DNA of 64,000 nucleotides, taken from the IMG/VR virus record IMGVR_UViG_3300027734_000044, positions 1 to 64,000 of that record; one strand, 5' to 3'. Made by a program: the position numbers and the translations under genes. Of this stretch, positions 7,724-14,638 are shown piece after piece (within the stretch, counting starts at the first letter, position 1; each line of letters begins with the position of its first letter). The DNA comes from a virus. The notes under the pieces were generated by a model. The model did no database searches. It had not been told where the DNA came from and was given only the letters and a program-made list of their open reading frames with translations.

Positions 7724-7760
7724 CAAATATAGAAACTTCTACTTAATAAAAAAAATGATT
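7724..7760 (-). promoter_or_regulatory. Class A promoter, distal
   Basis: AATCAT, N23, TATATTTG, 92 bases upstream of the proximal copy. No reading frame separates the two, so both appear to drive the MoxR gene. Confidence 0.65.
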
Positions 7761-7803
7761 TCTTGGAAATTTCTAAAAAGTGGGTATGCTCATACCTGTC
7801 CGC

Positions 7804-7881
7804 GCTGAGGAACCCCCGCAAGTTTGGATGGGCCGCCAGAAAAACCTTAGCCCACAAAAAAAGAGACCGAAGTCTCTTTTT
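7804..7881 (-). terminator. Terminator plus GGGGTTCCTC element in inverted orientation
   Basis: Hairpin AAGAGAC-CGAA-GTCTCTT, then GTGGGC. The core reads GCTGAGGAACCCCCGC on the plus strand, the reverse complement of all the other copies. Confidence 0.7.
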
Positions 7882-7899
7882 GTTGATGAGGTCTTGTAT

Positions 7900-8220
7900 C
7901 TATATGAACCAACCTCTCTCTGATCTATTAGGTATTGTCTCTCTAATCTCAACAGAACTGTCGATTCCTATAAATTTACTCACTCTTTGAAGCTTCTTAA
8001 GCTCATTCACTTTACGAAGTAATCCTGGACTAGCATCTCGAGGGTCAACAGTGATTGTTGGTCTTTCACCTCTGTCGATCATTCTTCCAGATAGATCGTC
8101 ATCATCCTTATCTTTACATGGACAGTATCCCATGTTGACTGTGATTAATGCTCCAGTCATTTCACATGAGGTTAAAACAGTCTTAGTTTGTCTTGGTGTT
8201 CCGCAGTTAGTGCAATTCAT
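7900..8220 (-). CDS. Unknown protein with N-terminal zinc ribbon
   Basis: 106 residues from the ATG at 8220 (MNCTNCGTPRQTKT). Cysteine pairs CxxC and CPC (residues 3-6 and about 33-35) form a probable zinc ribbon. An acidic DDDDL stretch and a basic C-terminal half follow. The start is preferred over an upstream one because the leader motif CCAATTAAA lies just before it. Function unknown. Confidence 0.65.
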   Translation of the reverse strand: MNCTNCGTPRQTKTVLTSCEMTGALITVNMGYCPCKDKDDDDLSGRMIDRGERPTITVDPRDASPGLLRKVNELKKLQRVSKFIGIDSSVEIRETIPNRSERGWFI

Positions 8221-8251
8221 GGTTTCTAGTTTTAATTGGTTGATGATTAAA

Positions 8252-8518
8252 TTAGTTACAAAATCTTTCTTTCTCAAGTAAGAATTCTTTTACGTTCTTT
8301 TTACCCATTAAGACTTGAACCTCATCTAAGAAGTTGCTCATGTGTTGGTGTAATAACTCTAGGTGTTTGTCATCTTGAGCAGCGGTCAAAATAACTTTGA
8401 TTGACTCAGCAACTAAGATAGATTCCATATCCTCAGTTACGAATCCTTGAATACTTGCCATGTTAGCTAGTTGTGCTATCTTATTGTAGATCTCTTCTTT
8501 TTTTTCTTTTTCTGACAT
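8252..8518 (-). CDS. Unknown helical protein
   Basis: 88 residues, predicted all-helical, with a charged N-terminus (MSEKEKKEE) and a C-terminal KEFLLEKERFCN. It is first in a two-gene unit with the zinc-ribbon gene 31 bases downstream. No recognised domain. Confidence 0.65.
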   Translation of the reverse strand: MSEKEKKEEIYNKIAQLANMASIQGFVTEDMESILVAESIKVILTAAQDDKHLELLHQHMSNFLDEVQVLMGKKNVKEFLLEKERFCN

Positions 8519-8543
8519 TTTGCTTTGTTTTAATTGGTTAGAG

Positions 8544-8580
8544 CTAATGTAGAAAATTCTATTTAAAAGAAAAAATGATT
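8544..8580 (-). promoter_or_regulatory. Class A promoter
   Basis: AATCAT, N23, TACATTAG; serves the unit 8518-7900. Confidence 0.65.
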
Positions 8581-8605
8581 CTTAGAAAAAAAATGGAATT
8601 ATTTT

Positions 8606-8731
8606 TTAGACTCTGGATGTCTTCTGGGGAACCTCACTATAAGCATCACAGTTAGTCTTTGATGTTTTACAGCTTAGTAGAATTGATACTGCACATAGTA
8701 TAGCTAGGATCCAGATAAATTTATTCTTCAT
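8606..8731 (-). CDS. Small lipoprotein
   Basis: 41 residues. MKNKFIWILAILCAVS leads to the lipobox ILLSC, so the mature peptide would be a lipid-anchored 21-residue chain starting CKTSKTNCD. The DNA for its C-terminus (SEVPQK) contains GAGGTTCCCCAG, a trace of the intergenic GGGGTTCCTC element, so the reading frame appears to have extended into a former cassette boundary. Possible roles are exclusion of other phages or envelope binding; unproven. Confidence 0.6.
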   Translation of the reverse strand: MKNKFIWILAILCAVSILLSCKTSKTNCDAYSEVPQKTSRV

Positions 8732-8770
8732 GATTTGGTTTTTTATTATAGAAAACTCTAAGTAAAGGTT

Positions 8771-9124
8771 TCAAAAGTATGTTACTCCGTACTTACCTCT
8801 ATTAACCATAGCTTCTACAATTTCTTGAACTCTGTAATACTTCCTAGTCTGTATCTCTGTTCTTGAATCGACTCTAATCTTGAGAGTTCCCCCGTCTCTG
8901 ATAGTTCTCCAGTAATCCTTCTCGTGTTCGTCGTTACAAAATGCTAGCTTTGGCGAGTGTTCTATAGATTTACCACAGAAGTTACACCATTTAAGCTTCT
9001 CTCCTTTTTCTTCTGGAACTGCTATTGCGTTTTTCTTTCTTTCTCTATATGCTTTATCAGTACAATTCTTTGAACAATACATACCTTTTCTCTCATGCTC
9101 AGCTCCACATTGTATACATTTCAT
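8771..9124 (-). CDS. Double zinc-finger protein
   Basis: 117 residues. The first finger is CIQCGAEHERKGMYCSKNC (residues 3-21). A second cluster, CNFCGKSIEH...FCNDEHE, covers 47-70. The C-terminus is probably a beta-rich domain. The first finger plus the basic 'AYRERKK' helix is shared with the product of 11604-11954, which has a different C-terminal half. The finger is a mobile module, probably for nucleic-acid binding. Confidence 0.7.
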   Translation of the reverse strand: MKCIQCGAEHERKGMYCSKNCTDKAYRERKKNAIAVPEEKGEKLKWCNFCGKSIEHSPKLAFCNDEHEKDYWRTIRDGGTLKIRVDSRTEIQTRKYYRVQEIVEAMVNRGKYGVTYF

Positions 9125-9148
9125 AAATTCCGTTTATTTTTTATAGTG

Positions 9149-9156
9149 CAAATATA
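9149..9156 (-). promoter_or_regulatory. Isolated -7 box
   Basis: TATATTTG lies about 25 bases before the zinc-finger gene but has no AATCAT hexamer at the usual distance; it may be read by the host sigma factor. Confidence 0.35.
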
Positions 9157-9165
9157 CGGTAAAAT

Positions 9166-9246
9166 TACAGGGGGTACCCCAGAAAATATCTACGACAGTC
9201 AGATTTAAATCCCACAAAAAAACCCGAGAGGTTAATCCCGGGTTTT
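9166..9246 (-). terminator. Terminator plus degenerate GGGG element
   Basis: Hairpin AACCCG/CGGGTT with T tract. The core has become GGGGGTACCCC, a self-complementary variant. Confidence 0.65.
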
Positions 9247-9290
9247 GGCAGTAAAAAATTCAGGAAAAGGCAGTCTCCTGATTATAAAAA

Positions 9291-9506
9291 TTAGATCTCG
9301 TCTATTACATAGTAGTTACGAGTGTTTTTGCGAAGCCTCATGACTTTACAATCTTTACCTTCAGAGTTCGTATGAATCTTTCCGGTTTCTTCAAGTGTAA
9401 CTGTTGCACCTGGTTTTAAACTTGTAATCCCCTTATCGTCAAATTTCAAACTTGAATATAATTTGATAGGTTGTTCCAGTGTGACTGTGATCTTTCGATT
9501 CATCAT
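9291..9506 (-). CDS. Unknown beta-rich protein
   Basis: 71 residues from MMNRKITVTLEQP (ATG at 9506). A start at 9542 is also open but would overlap the upstream gene. The alternating hydrophobic pattern suggests a small beta barrel. 'VTLEETGKIHTNSEGKDCK' may be an SH3-like hairpin. Function unknown. Confidence 0.55.
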   Translation of the reverse strand: MMNRKITVTLEQPIKLYSSLKFDDKGITSLKPGATVTLEETGKIHTNSEGKDCKVMRLRKNTRNYYVIDEI

Positions 9507-9523
9507 TTTTTGATAATTTAAAT

Positions 9524-9757
9524 TTATACTATTCTTTGGCAACTATTGAAATCTGTCATCACATAAACCATAGGTTCATTATATTGATTCCTTCCTCTTA
9601 GTACGAGATTGTTCCCTTGCCAAGAAGCAGATTCAACATGAAGGAAAGCCGGCTTCTGAGCAATCATTGTGCTCCATTGACTATAATGCAAACGAACGGT
9701 ATTGTTACCAGGTTCGATTTGTATTAATCCGTAATCCCTACACTGTTCCCAAGTCAT
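9524..9757 (-). CDS. Unknown small protein
   Basis: 77 residues, MTWEQCRDYGLIQIEPG to FNSCQRIV, predicted beta-rich with a tryptophan- and tyrosine-rich middle. It precedes 9291-9506 by 17 bases and shares its promoter. No family recognised. Confidence 0.6.
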   Translation of the reverse strand: MTWEQCRDYGLIQIEPGNNTVRLHYSQWSTMIAQKPAFLHVESASWQGNNLVLRGRNQYNEPMVYVMTDFNSCQRIV

Positions 9758-9783
9758 TTATCTAATGTGTTTAATAGTTAATG

Positions 9784-9820
9784 CAAATGTATGCGCTTTT
9801 TCTATATTAAAAAAATTATT
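9784..9820 (-). promoter_or_regulatory. Class A promoter, diverged
   Basis: AATAAT, N23, TACATTTG; serves the pair 9757-9291. Confidence 0.5.
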
Positions 9821-9844
9821 TCTAACTTTTTTAACATCCCGATG

Positions 9845-10390
9845 TTAACAAGGTATATCAAGAGTTAATACTCTTATTGATTCAGGTGAATCTCCCACAC
9901 TTCCGTATATAGTGAGAAAAGCTTTTCCGTTATAGGAATCTGCTGCCTCTACACAAACACGATCTATAGTAGCCACGTCGTCTATCATTTTTAAAATGCT
10001 TTCGAAATTTCTTTTCTCTGTGTCATTTTCAAATAGGACGTTCTCTAAAAATCTTTGTCTAAATCCTGATGTGAATTGATCACTGATTGAAAAATCGATA
10101 TCTCCAGGAGGCATCATTATATTTCCAACAGTCATGATCTTAATATTCCTTTCCCTGAAATGTACAATTAAATCACCCATCTTATACGGGTGGTATCTCT
10201 TGATCCCAAGTAATCCGAAGATTACATCGTAAACCTCTTTTGCTGATACTCCTGAACTAATCATAATATTACTAGATCCGATCGGAGCAAAAGTTACAGG
10301 ATTACTTAGGGCGATTAATTGGTCGGGTTGTTCCTGCGACTCCATAGTAGTAAGGTTTCCCTTTTGGTGCTCCACCTTTTTCTTTTCCAT
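9845..10390 (-). CDS. Unknown protein
   Basis: 181 residues. Residues 1-35 are charged and probably disordered. A mixed alpha/beta domain follows (GVSAKEVYDVIFGLLGI, then MPPGDIDFSISDQF). It ends LTLDIPC. It stands alone in a cassette with promoter 10423-10459 and no strong terminator. I do not recognise it. Confidence 0.6.
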   Translation of the reverse strand: MEKKKVEHQKGNLTTMESQEQPDQLIALSNPVTFAPIGSSNIMISSGVSAKEVYDVIFGLLGIKRYHPYKMGDLIVHFRERNIKIMTVGNIMMPPGDIDFSISDQFTSGFRQRFLENVLFENDTEKRNFESILKMIDDVATIDRVCVEAADSYNGKAFLTIYGSVGDSPESIRVLTLDIPC

Positions 10391-10422
10391 TTGTCATATT
10401 ATTATTGTTTTTTGTTATCGGA

Positions 10423-10459
10423 CAAATATAGGATGATCTGTACGATATAAAAAACGATT
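10423..10459 (-). promoter_or_regulatory. Class A promoter
   Basis: AATCGT, N23, TATATTTG before the gene starting at 10390. Confidence 0.6.
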
Positions 10460-10511
10460 TCGCATCCCCGACCATTAGAATAATCTATAAATGTCGGTAA
10501 ATGCTTTGTTT

Positions 10512-10835
10512 TTACGAATGGAAAGGGTCTAAATCAGGGTTTGGAATCATTCTCCAACTCTTTTCCGCTCCAGGAAGGTTGGTTAATTGTAAATCCAATA
10601 CCGACAATTTTAATCTTACTAAAGCTCCAATGTAATCTCCTTCTTCTAACAAATCCTCAACATCCTGAGCTGTGCTTTCAGAGATATCAACGATATAGAC
10701 AATTGCATGTCTTTGTCTGTTGGCTCCGGCTCTCATATGAAGGATCATAGTTTTTGAAGAATTTTCAGGAGAATCTGGCTCACCTTTAAAGAAGCTTTCG
10801 ATTCCATGTGCATCTGCTATTCCAAAACATTTCAT
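10512..10835 (-). CDS. Unknown protein
   Basis: 107 residues starting MKCFGIADAHGIESFF. The opening GIADAHG resembles the first strand of hydrolase folds, but no further catalytic motif is present. An acidic helix (DVEDLLEEGDYIGALVRL) occupies residues 68-85. It is a single gene behind promoter 10861-10897. Confidence 0.6.
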   Translation of the reverse strand: MKCFGIADAHGIESFFKGEPDSPENSSKTMILHMRAGANRQRHAIVYIVDISESTAQDVEDLLEEGDYIGALVRLKLSVLDLQLTNLPGAEKSWRMIPNPDLDPFHS

Positions 10836-10860
10836 ATCTTTTTATTTTTATTGGTTAATA

Positions 10861-10897
10861 CAAATATAGAAACTTCTACTTAATATAAAAAATGATT
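10861..10897 (-). promoter_or_regulatory. Class A promoter
   Basis: AATCAT, N23, TATATTTG; 25 bases upstream of the ATG at 10835. Confidence 0.7.
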
Positions 10898-10937
10898 TCT
10901 AAGAAAATCTAGATATAAAAAATCCGGATACCATCAT

Positions 10938-11016
10938 GCGGGGGTTCCTCAGGAGATAATCCGCGGCTGCTGAAAAAATCTCCGCACACAAAAAAAGCCA
11001 GATTTCTCTGGCTTTT
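10938..11016 (-). terminator. Terminator plus GGGGTTCCTC element
   Basis: Hairpin AAAGCCAGA/TCTGGCTTT. The core GCGGGGGTTCCTCAG is followed by GGAGAT...ATCTCC, which can pair around CCGCGGCTGC. Confidence 0.75.
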
Positions 11017-11034
11017 CTTTTTAAATTTAAGGTT

Positions 11035-11484
11035 TTAAATTATACCTACTCGGAAAAAGAAAGGATCTTTTGTTTGAAGTGGAGCAGTAAAAGCAAGATT
11101 TTTAAGAATTTCAGATCTTCCTTCCTTTAATGAGCTAACTTCTGTTGGAGGATTTTCAGCTTGTTCAACCATTTCATAAGGAAGTATCATAAGTTGAACC
11201 GCCATTCCTGTTTTTGTCCAAACCTTAATTCCTGTTTCAATAACATTTTTAGGTTCTTCCTTTTCAACCTTCTTGATTAACTTCATCTGGTCATCTAGTT
11301 CTACTCCTGCTGCTTGTTCATCAAGACAATCTAATATCTCTTCGACATTAGGGTTGGTCAAAATATAATTAAGACCTCTCAAAGGACCATATACCTGATG
11401 TATCATTCCCATGAAGATCTTATTTCCCGATTCAGCTATCATTTTGTTGATTGCTACAGCTGCTAATTTTCTTTGTTCCGACAT
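11035..11484 (-). CDS. Unknown protein
   Basis: 149 residues, mainly helical in the first half (MIAESGNKIFMGMIHQVYG) and beta-rich in the second (IKVWTKTGMAVQLMILPYE). It ends FFFRVGII. No recognised motif. Complete cassette with promoter 11512-11549. Confidence 0.6.
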   Translation of the reverse strand: MSEQRKLAAVAINKMIAESGNKIFMGMIHQVYGPLRGLNYILTNPNVEEILDCLDEQAAGVELDDQMKLIKKVEKEEPKNVIETGIKVWTKTGMAVQLMILPYEMVEQAENPPTEVSSLKEGRSEILKNLAFTAPLQTKDPFFFRVGII

Positions 11485-11511
11485 ATCTTTTTGTTTTAAT
11501 TGGTTAACATA

Positions 11512-11549
11512 GCTAATATAAGAATTTTCTAAGAATATAAAAAATGATT
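11512..11549 (-). promoter_or_regulatory. Class A promoter with 24-base spacer
   Basis: AATCAT, N24, TATATTAG: the clearest copy with one extra base between boxes. Confidence 0.6.
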
Positions 11550-11554
11550 ACACA

Positions 11555-11585
11555 AAAAAACCCAGAGTTATCTCTGGGCTTTTTA
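11555..11585 (-). terminator. Terminator
   Basis: Hairpin CCCAGAG-TTAT-CTCTGGG with T tract and GTG afterwards. It abuts the promoter directly, with no room for a GGGGTTCCTC element. Confidence 0.75.
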
Positions 11586-11603
11586 TCATTTTCACATACT
11601 CTC

Positions 11604-11954
11604 TTAAGAATCTGCTAGTTCTTTATCTGAGGTGAAGAAGTTTCGTTTACCTCTTCTAACTCGATAGATTACTTTACCGCCTTTCTTCGAAATTTGTTCG
11701 AACTCCAAGGTAGTTCCTGCTTTTGCACATGAAGAGTTTTCTCTTTCAAGTCTTTTGTTCCAGAACAACCTAACAGGAAACCCAAATCTTTTAGTGAACT
11801 TCTCGATCACTTCATCAGGGTCTGTTGTTGAAGACGTTACAGGAACGACAGCTGCTGCTTTCTTTCTTGCTCGATAAGCTGCGTCCGTGCACTTCTTAGA
11901 GCAATACATACCTTTTTTATCGTGCAAGGTATCACAGTGATTGCATTTGTTCAT
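11604..11954 (-). CDS. Zinc-finger protein
   Basis: 116 residues from MNKCNHCDTLHDKKG (ATG at 11954). The finger CNHC...MYCSKKC plus 'AYRARKK' matches the first finger of 8771-9124. The rest (VRLFWNKRLERENS, YRVRRGKRNFF) is basic. The gene overlaps no neighbour and follows 12014-12397 by 59 bases. Confidence 0.7.
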   Translation of the reverse strand: MNKCNHCDTLHDKKGMYCSKKCTDAAYRARKKAAAVVPVTSSTTDPDEVIEKFTKRFGFPVRLFWNKRLERENSSCAKAGTTLEFEQISKKGGKVIYRVRRGKRNFFTSDKELADS

Positions 11955-12013
11955 TTTATATAGATTAATTGATTGATACAAAGTTAAGGAAGGGAGCAGT
12001 TGCTCCCTTCTGG

Positions 12014-12397
12014 TTATTCGTCGTCTGATTCATCTTTTCCTCTTTCTCCGATTCCGAAGTCGCTCAGCATCTTACTGAATAAAGCCGACTTGAGTTCTTC
12101 CGGAGCTCCGTCCAAAGCCATCATAAGCTTCATAGCGTTTAAGACTCCTGAAAGCTTGGCTTCTGTTCCTTTAGCACCTCCTAAGAAGCCAGCTAATAAT
12201 AGCTTACGCTCGTAATCGGATAATGCTTCGTTACATTCACCCAAAGCCTCAATGCGAACTTCTTCTCCGATAGCTTGTAAAGCATCTGAGATTGTGTCGT
12301 ACTTCTCGTAATTATCAGTTACGATTTTTTGAGCTTCTATGAAAAACTCTTCAGAGATTCCTAATCCTCCTGAAATTGTGCTTTTGTCTCTTGCCAT
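12014..12397 (-). CDS. Unknown acidic helical protein
   Basis: 127 residues, predicted all alpha, ending in the acidic GKDESDDE. 'KLLLAGFLGGAKGTEAKLSG' is a glycine-containing helix pair. It shares promoter 12427-12463 with the zinc-finger gene downstream. Function unknown. Confidence 0.6.
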   Translation of the reverse strand: MARDKSTISGGLGISEEFFIEAQKIVTDNYEKYDTISDALQAIGEEVRIEALGECNEALSDYERKLLLAGFLGGAKGTEAKLSGVLNAMKLMMALDGAPEELKSALFSKMLSDFGIGERGKDESDDE

Positions 12398-12426
12398 TTT
12401 TTTAAATATTTAATTGGTTTACTTAG

Positions 12427-12463
12427 CTAATATAGAAACTTCTATTTGATATAAAAAATGATT
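12427..12463 (-). promoter_or_regulatory. Class A promoter
   Basis: AATCAT, N23, TATATTAG before 12397. Confidence 0.7.
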
Positions 12464-12500
12464 CTGAGATTTTATTAGTTTTTTTTTAATTTTTTTTCTA

Positions 12501-12592
12501 GGTGTTCCTGAGGTTCCTCAGACAGTATCCGACGGTGGTCTTGAAAAACCTTAGCACACAAAAAAGGGCCGAATCCTAAGACTCGAACCCCT
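12501..12592 (-). terminator. Terminator plus GGTTCCTC element
   Basis: Hairpin GGGTTCGAGTC-TTAG-GATTCGGCCC then T6 GTGTGC. The core is AGGTTCCTCAG. The hairpin contains a sequence like a tRNA T-arm, but no tRNA surrounds it. Confidence 0.65.
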
Positions 12593-12619
12593 CTTCTTCG
12601 TGTTTCAACCAATTAAACA

Positions 12620-13048
12620 CTAAGCCAATTCACTCAGGACTTGCTCAAGTTTCTCCACTCCTTCACGGTCCTCATCAGCGTAGGCATTTTTGACTTCCCA
12701 GTCACCCTCTTTGGTTAAAATATATCCCCATTCTTCAATGTCAGAATTAAAAAAATCTTCCTTCGAATTATGGTAACTTTTTGCGACATCTTTTTCACCT
12801 CTGTCTCTTCCGTAAGCTACCACCACATCCTTGACCCGGTTTTCGAATGAGTGTCCTTCCGGTGCATCAACTATAGGAGCTAATACACTAATGCTTCCTA
12901 AGTCAATTAATTTTTGGGTCTTGTCCCGGTCTTTATAATGAGTGTTGAGTATCACTCCATTGTATGAAGGATATCCGTCGAAGTGACAATAGATTGATTC
13001 TACTTTGCCGTTTTCTTTTTCAATTGCGATTCTAGATCTTGTTGACAT
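12620..13048 (-). CDS. Conserved phage protein of the 'MSTRSRIAIE' family
   Basis: 142 residues. The opening MSTRSRIAIEKENGKVESIYCHFDGYP is very typical of a widespread phage protein family of unknown function ('SIYCHWDGYP..VG..L..HY'). Length and motif order agree. The acidic C-terminus ends LEQVLSELA. Complete cassette with promoter 13075-13111. Confidence 0.75.
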   Translation of the reverse strand: MSTRSRIAIEKENGKVESIYCHFDGYPSYNGVILNTHYKDRDKTQKLIDLGSISVLAPIVDAPEGHSFENRVKDVVVAYGRDRGEKDVAKSYHNSKEDFFNSDIEEWGYILTKEGDWEVKNAYADEDREGVEKLEQVLSELA

Positions 13049-13074
13049 ATTATTTGTTTAATTGGTTTACTTAG

Positions 13075-13111
13075 CTAATATAGAAAATTCTTCTCAATTA
13101 AAAAAATGATT
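13075..13111 (-). promoter_or_regulatory. Class A promoter
   Basis: AATCAT, N23, TATATTAG before 13048. Confidence 0.7.
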
Positions 13112-13113
13112 TC

Positions 13114-13317
13114 TTAAGAGTTCTTTGCTTGTCCAGTGAATTCAAATAATGAATCGTCAACCTCTTCAAATGTGGCTACATATCCACTATCCAATTCAAC
13201 CCAATAACATCCGTACTCTTCCTCAGCATTAGATAAATCTTCAAGTACTCTTTTTAATTCTTCCTTCGATACTATTTTTTCAAGAGCCTCTTGGTTTGTT
13301 AATTTAATTTTTGACAT
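13114..13317 (-). CDS. Unknown small acidic protein
   Basis: 67 residues, MSKIKLTNQEALEKI then YWVELDSGYVATFEEVD. A helix is followed by a beta hairpin. It lies 3 bases behind 13321-13590 and is co-transcribed with it. No family recognised. Confidence 0.6.
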   Translation of the reverse strand: MSKIKLTNQEALEKIVSKEELKRVLEDLSNAEEEYGCYWVELDSGYVATFEEVDDSLFEFTGQAKNS

Positions 13318-13320
13318 ATT

Positions 13321-13590
13321 TTATTTTTTTTGGTTTTTAACAAGTTCGAACTGTTCGTTAGTGAGCAGTGATACACTACACCATCTCTGTCCCCACTCAG
13401 CAGCATACTCCTCCTTGAGATATCCGATAGCTTCGACTACTGATTCCTCTGGGGGTGTTCCTTCATCGTCAAAATCCTCACAAGCATCTACTATATCATC
13501 CCATGTGATAGTGAAGTCTTCAACCTTTACACCTCCATCGAGATATTCTTCAGGTCCTGTAATTATAGCTACAAATTTTAAGTCTGCCAT
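13321..13590 (-). CDS. Unknown acidic protein
   Basis: 89 residues, strongly acidic in the middle (DACEDFDDEGTPPEES). It ends FELVKNQKK. First gene of a pair driven from 13609-13645. Acidic small phage proteins can mimic DNA, but nothing here proves that. Confidence 0.6.
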   Translation of the reverse strand: MADLKFVAIITGPEEYLDGGVKVEDFTITWDDIVDACEDFDDEGTPPEESVVEAIGYLKEEYAAEWGQRWCSVSLLTNEQFELVKNQKK

Positions 13591-13608
13591 ATTGTTTGAT
13601 TTACTTAG

Positions 13609-13645
13609 CTAATATATGGAATTTTCTACAAAGAAAAAAATGATT
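13609..13645 (-). promoter_or_regulatory. Class A promoter
   Basis: AATCAT, N23, TATATTAG before 13590. Confidence 0.7.
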
Positions 13646-13646
13646 T

Positions 13647-13880
13647 CTAAAACTCACTATTTTCCCATTCTCTAATTGGTTCACCATAGAATCCGTAATC
13701 ACCTCTTCCAAATTCGGTTGATTCTTCCAAATCGTAAATAGCCGCTCCAATATTATATGAAGCGTTTTTTAATTTCTCATCGAATGATTCATTCGCATCT
13801 TTCAAACTTGTGTGTACCGCGCATGTCATCCCACCTTCTATTTGAACGACGATAAGTAAATACTTATTTGCTTTTTCCAT
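13647..13880 (-). CDS. Unknown small protein, paralogue of 17740-18006
   Basis: 77 residues. 'YLLIVVQIEGG', 'SLKDANESFDEKL' and 'FGRGDYGFYGE' correspond in order to 'MYIVIRSNPDG', 'SLDNARIAFAREC' and 'FGSGVWGDWYG' in the 17740-18006 product, so the two are distant paralogues. The C-terminus is acidic. Function unknown. Confidence 0.6.
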   Translation of the reverse strand: MEKANKYLLIVVQIEGGMTCAVHTSLKDANESFDEKLKNASYNIGAAIYDLEESTEFGRGDYGFYGEPIREWENSEF

Positions 13881-13906
13881 GATGATAAAGTTATTTGGTT
13901 ACTTAG

Positions 13907-13943
13907 CTAATATAGAAAATTCCTCATCTACTAAAAAATGATT
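13907..13943 (-). promoter_or_regulatory. Class A promoter
   Basis: AATCAT, N23, TATATTAG before 13880. Confidence 0.7.
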
Positions 13944-13945
13944 TA

Positions 13946-14152
13946 CTACAATTTACTCAATTTCTTTTTTAGAGTATTCAACTTAGCCTTTAACTTTTTA
14001 GTCTCGGCTTTACGAAAGTAAGGACCATGATCGTATGGAGTATAACCCTTTGGACCAGCCCACACACTATGCCACTTGGTCTTGTCAGTTTTAAGAAACT
14101 CTATACGTTCCTCAATCTTTTTGATAAGCTCTCCGATTTCGTCTTTAGTCAT
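13946..14152 (-). CDS. Unknown small basic protein
   Basis: 68 residues. A helix at each end (ELIKKIEERIEFLK and KKLKAKLNTLKKKLSKL) flanks a glycine/tyrosine loop (AGPKGYTPYDHGPYF). The start overlaps the stop of 14145-14582 by 8 bases, indicating translational coupling. Possibly a helical hairpin that binds nucleic acid. Confidence 0.6.
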   Translation of the reverse strand: MTKDEIGELIKKIEERIEFLKTDKTKWHSVWAGPKGYTPYDHGPYFRKAETKKLKAKLNTLKKKLSKL

Positions 14153-14582
14153 AAATTCCTACTCTAGTTAATAAAGAACCTCCTTTCAATAACTTCTCAT
14201 CAATACCTTCCTTATTCAATAGTTCCCAATCCCACTTAGTGATCTTTCCTTTCAAAGTAGCAAGTGTGACATCATAAGGAATACCTTTTCCGATCGATTC
14301 CAAAATCAAGTTTGAAGCTTTCAAGCCAATACAATTATGATGAGAAGTCTTAACACCCATCTGGAACTTATAAAAATCCTCCTTTCTCTTTTCTGTAGTA
14401 GGAACTACTTTCTTGTTCATTAACAAAGCAACCTTAGAGATATGCTTAGTCGTGGTCCTTGAAAATTTACCAAGCTCTATTATACTATCTCCCTCTATAA
14501 TAGCAACAACAGTTACATAGCTAATAACCTTGTTACCCTGAACATAGAGATTGTCCTTTACTTTGAAAATATTCTTATCCAT
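14145..14582 (-). CDS. Unknown protein with C-terminal G..LL.R motif
   Basis: 145 residues. The N-terminal half is beta-rich (NLYVQGNKVISYVTVVA). The C-terminal half is helical and ends LLKGGSLLTRVGIYD, the shared terminal motif. 'KWDWELLNKEGIDEKLLKG' resembles the C-terminal helix of the nearby LRR proteins, so this looks like an LRR-family C-terminal domain on a different front part. Confidence 0.65.
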   Translation of the reverse strand: MDKNIFKVKDNLYVQGNKVISYVTVVAIIEGDSIIELGKFSRTTTKHISKVALLMNKKVVPTTEKRKEDFYKFQMGVKTSHHNCIGLKASNLILESIGKGIPYDVTLATLKGKITKWDWELLNKEGIDEKLLKGGSLLTRVGIYD

Positions 14583-14601
14583 GTCTAATTGGTTTACTTA
14601 G

Positions 14602-14638
14602 CTAATATATAGAATTTTCTACAAAGTAAAAAATGATT
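14602..14638 (-). promoter_or_regulatory. Class A promoter
   Basis: AATCAT, N23, TATATTAG; serves 14582 and the overlapped 13946 gene. Confidence 0.7.

Noticed and set aside
12565-12620. T-arm-like GGGGTTCGAGTC on the minus strand suggesting a tRNA
   Set aside because: The same bases form the terminator stem GGGTTCGAGTC-TTAG-GATTCGGCCC. No 7-base acceptor stem or anticodon arm surrounds it.
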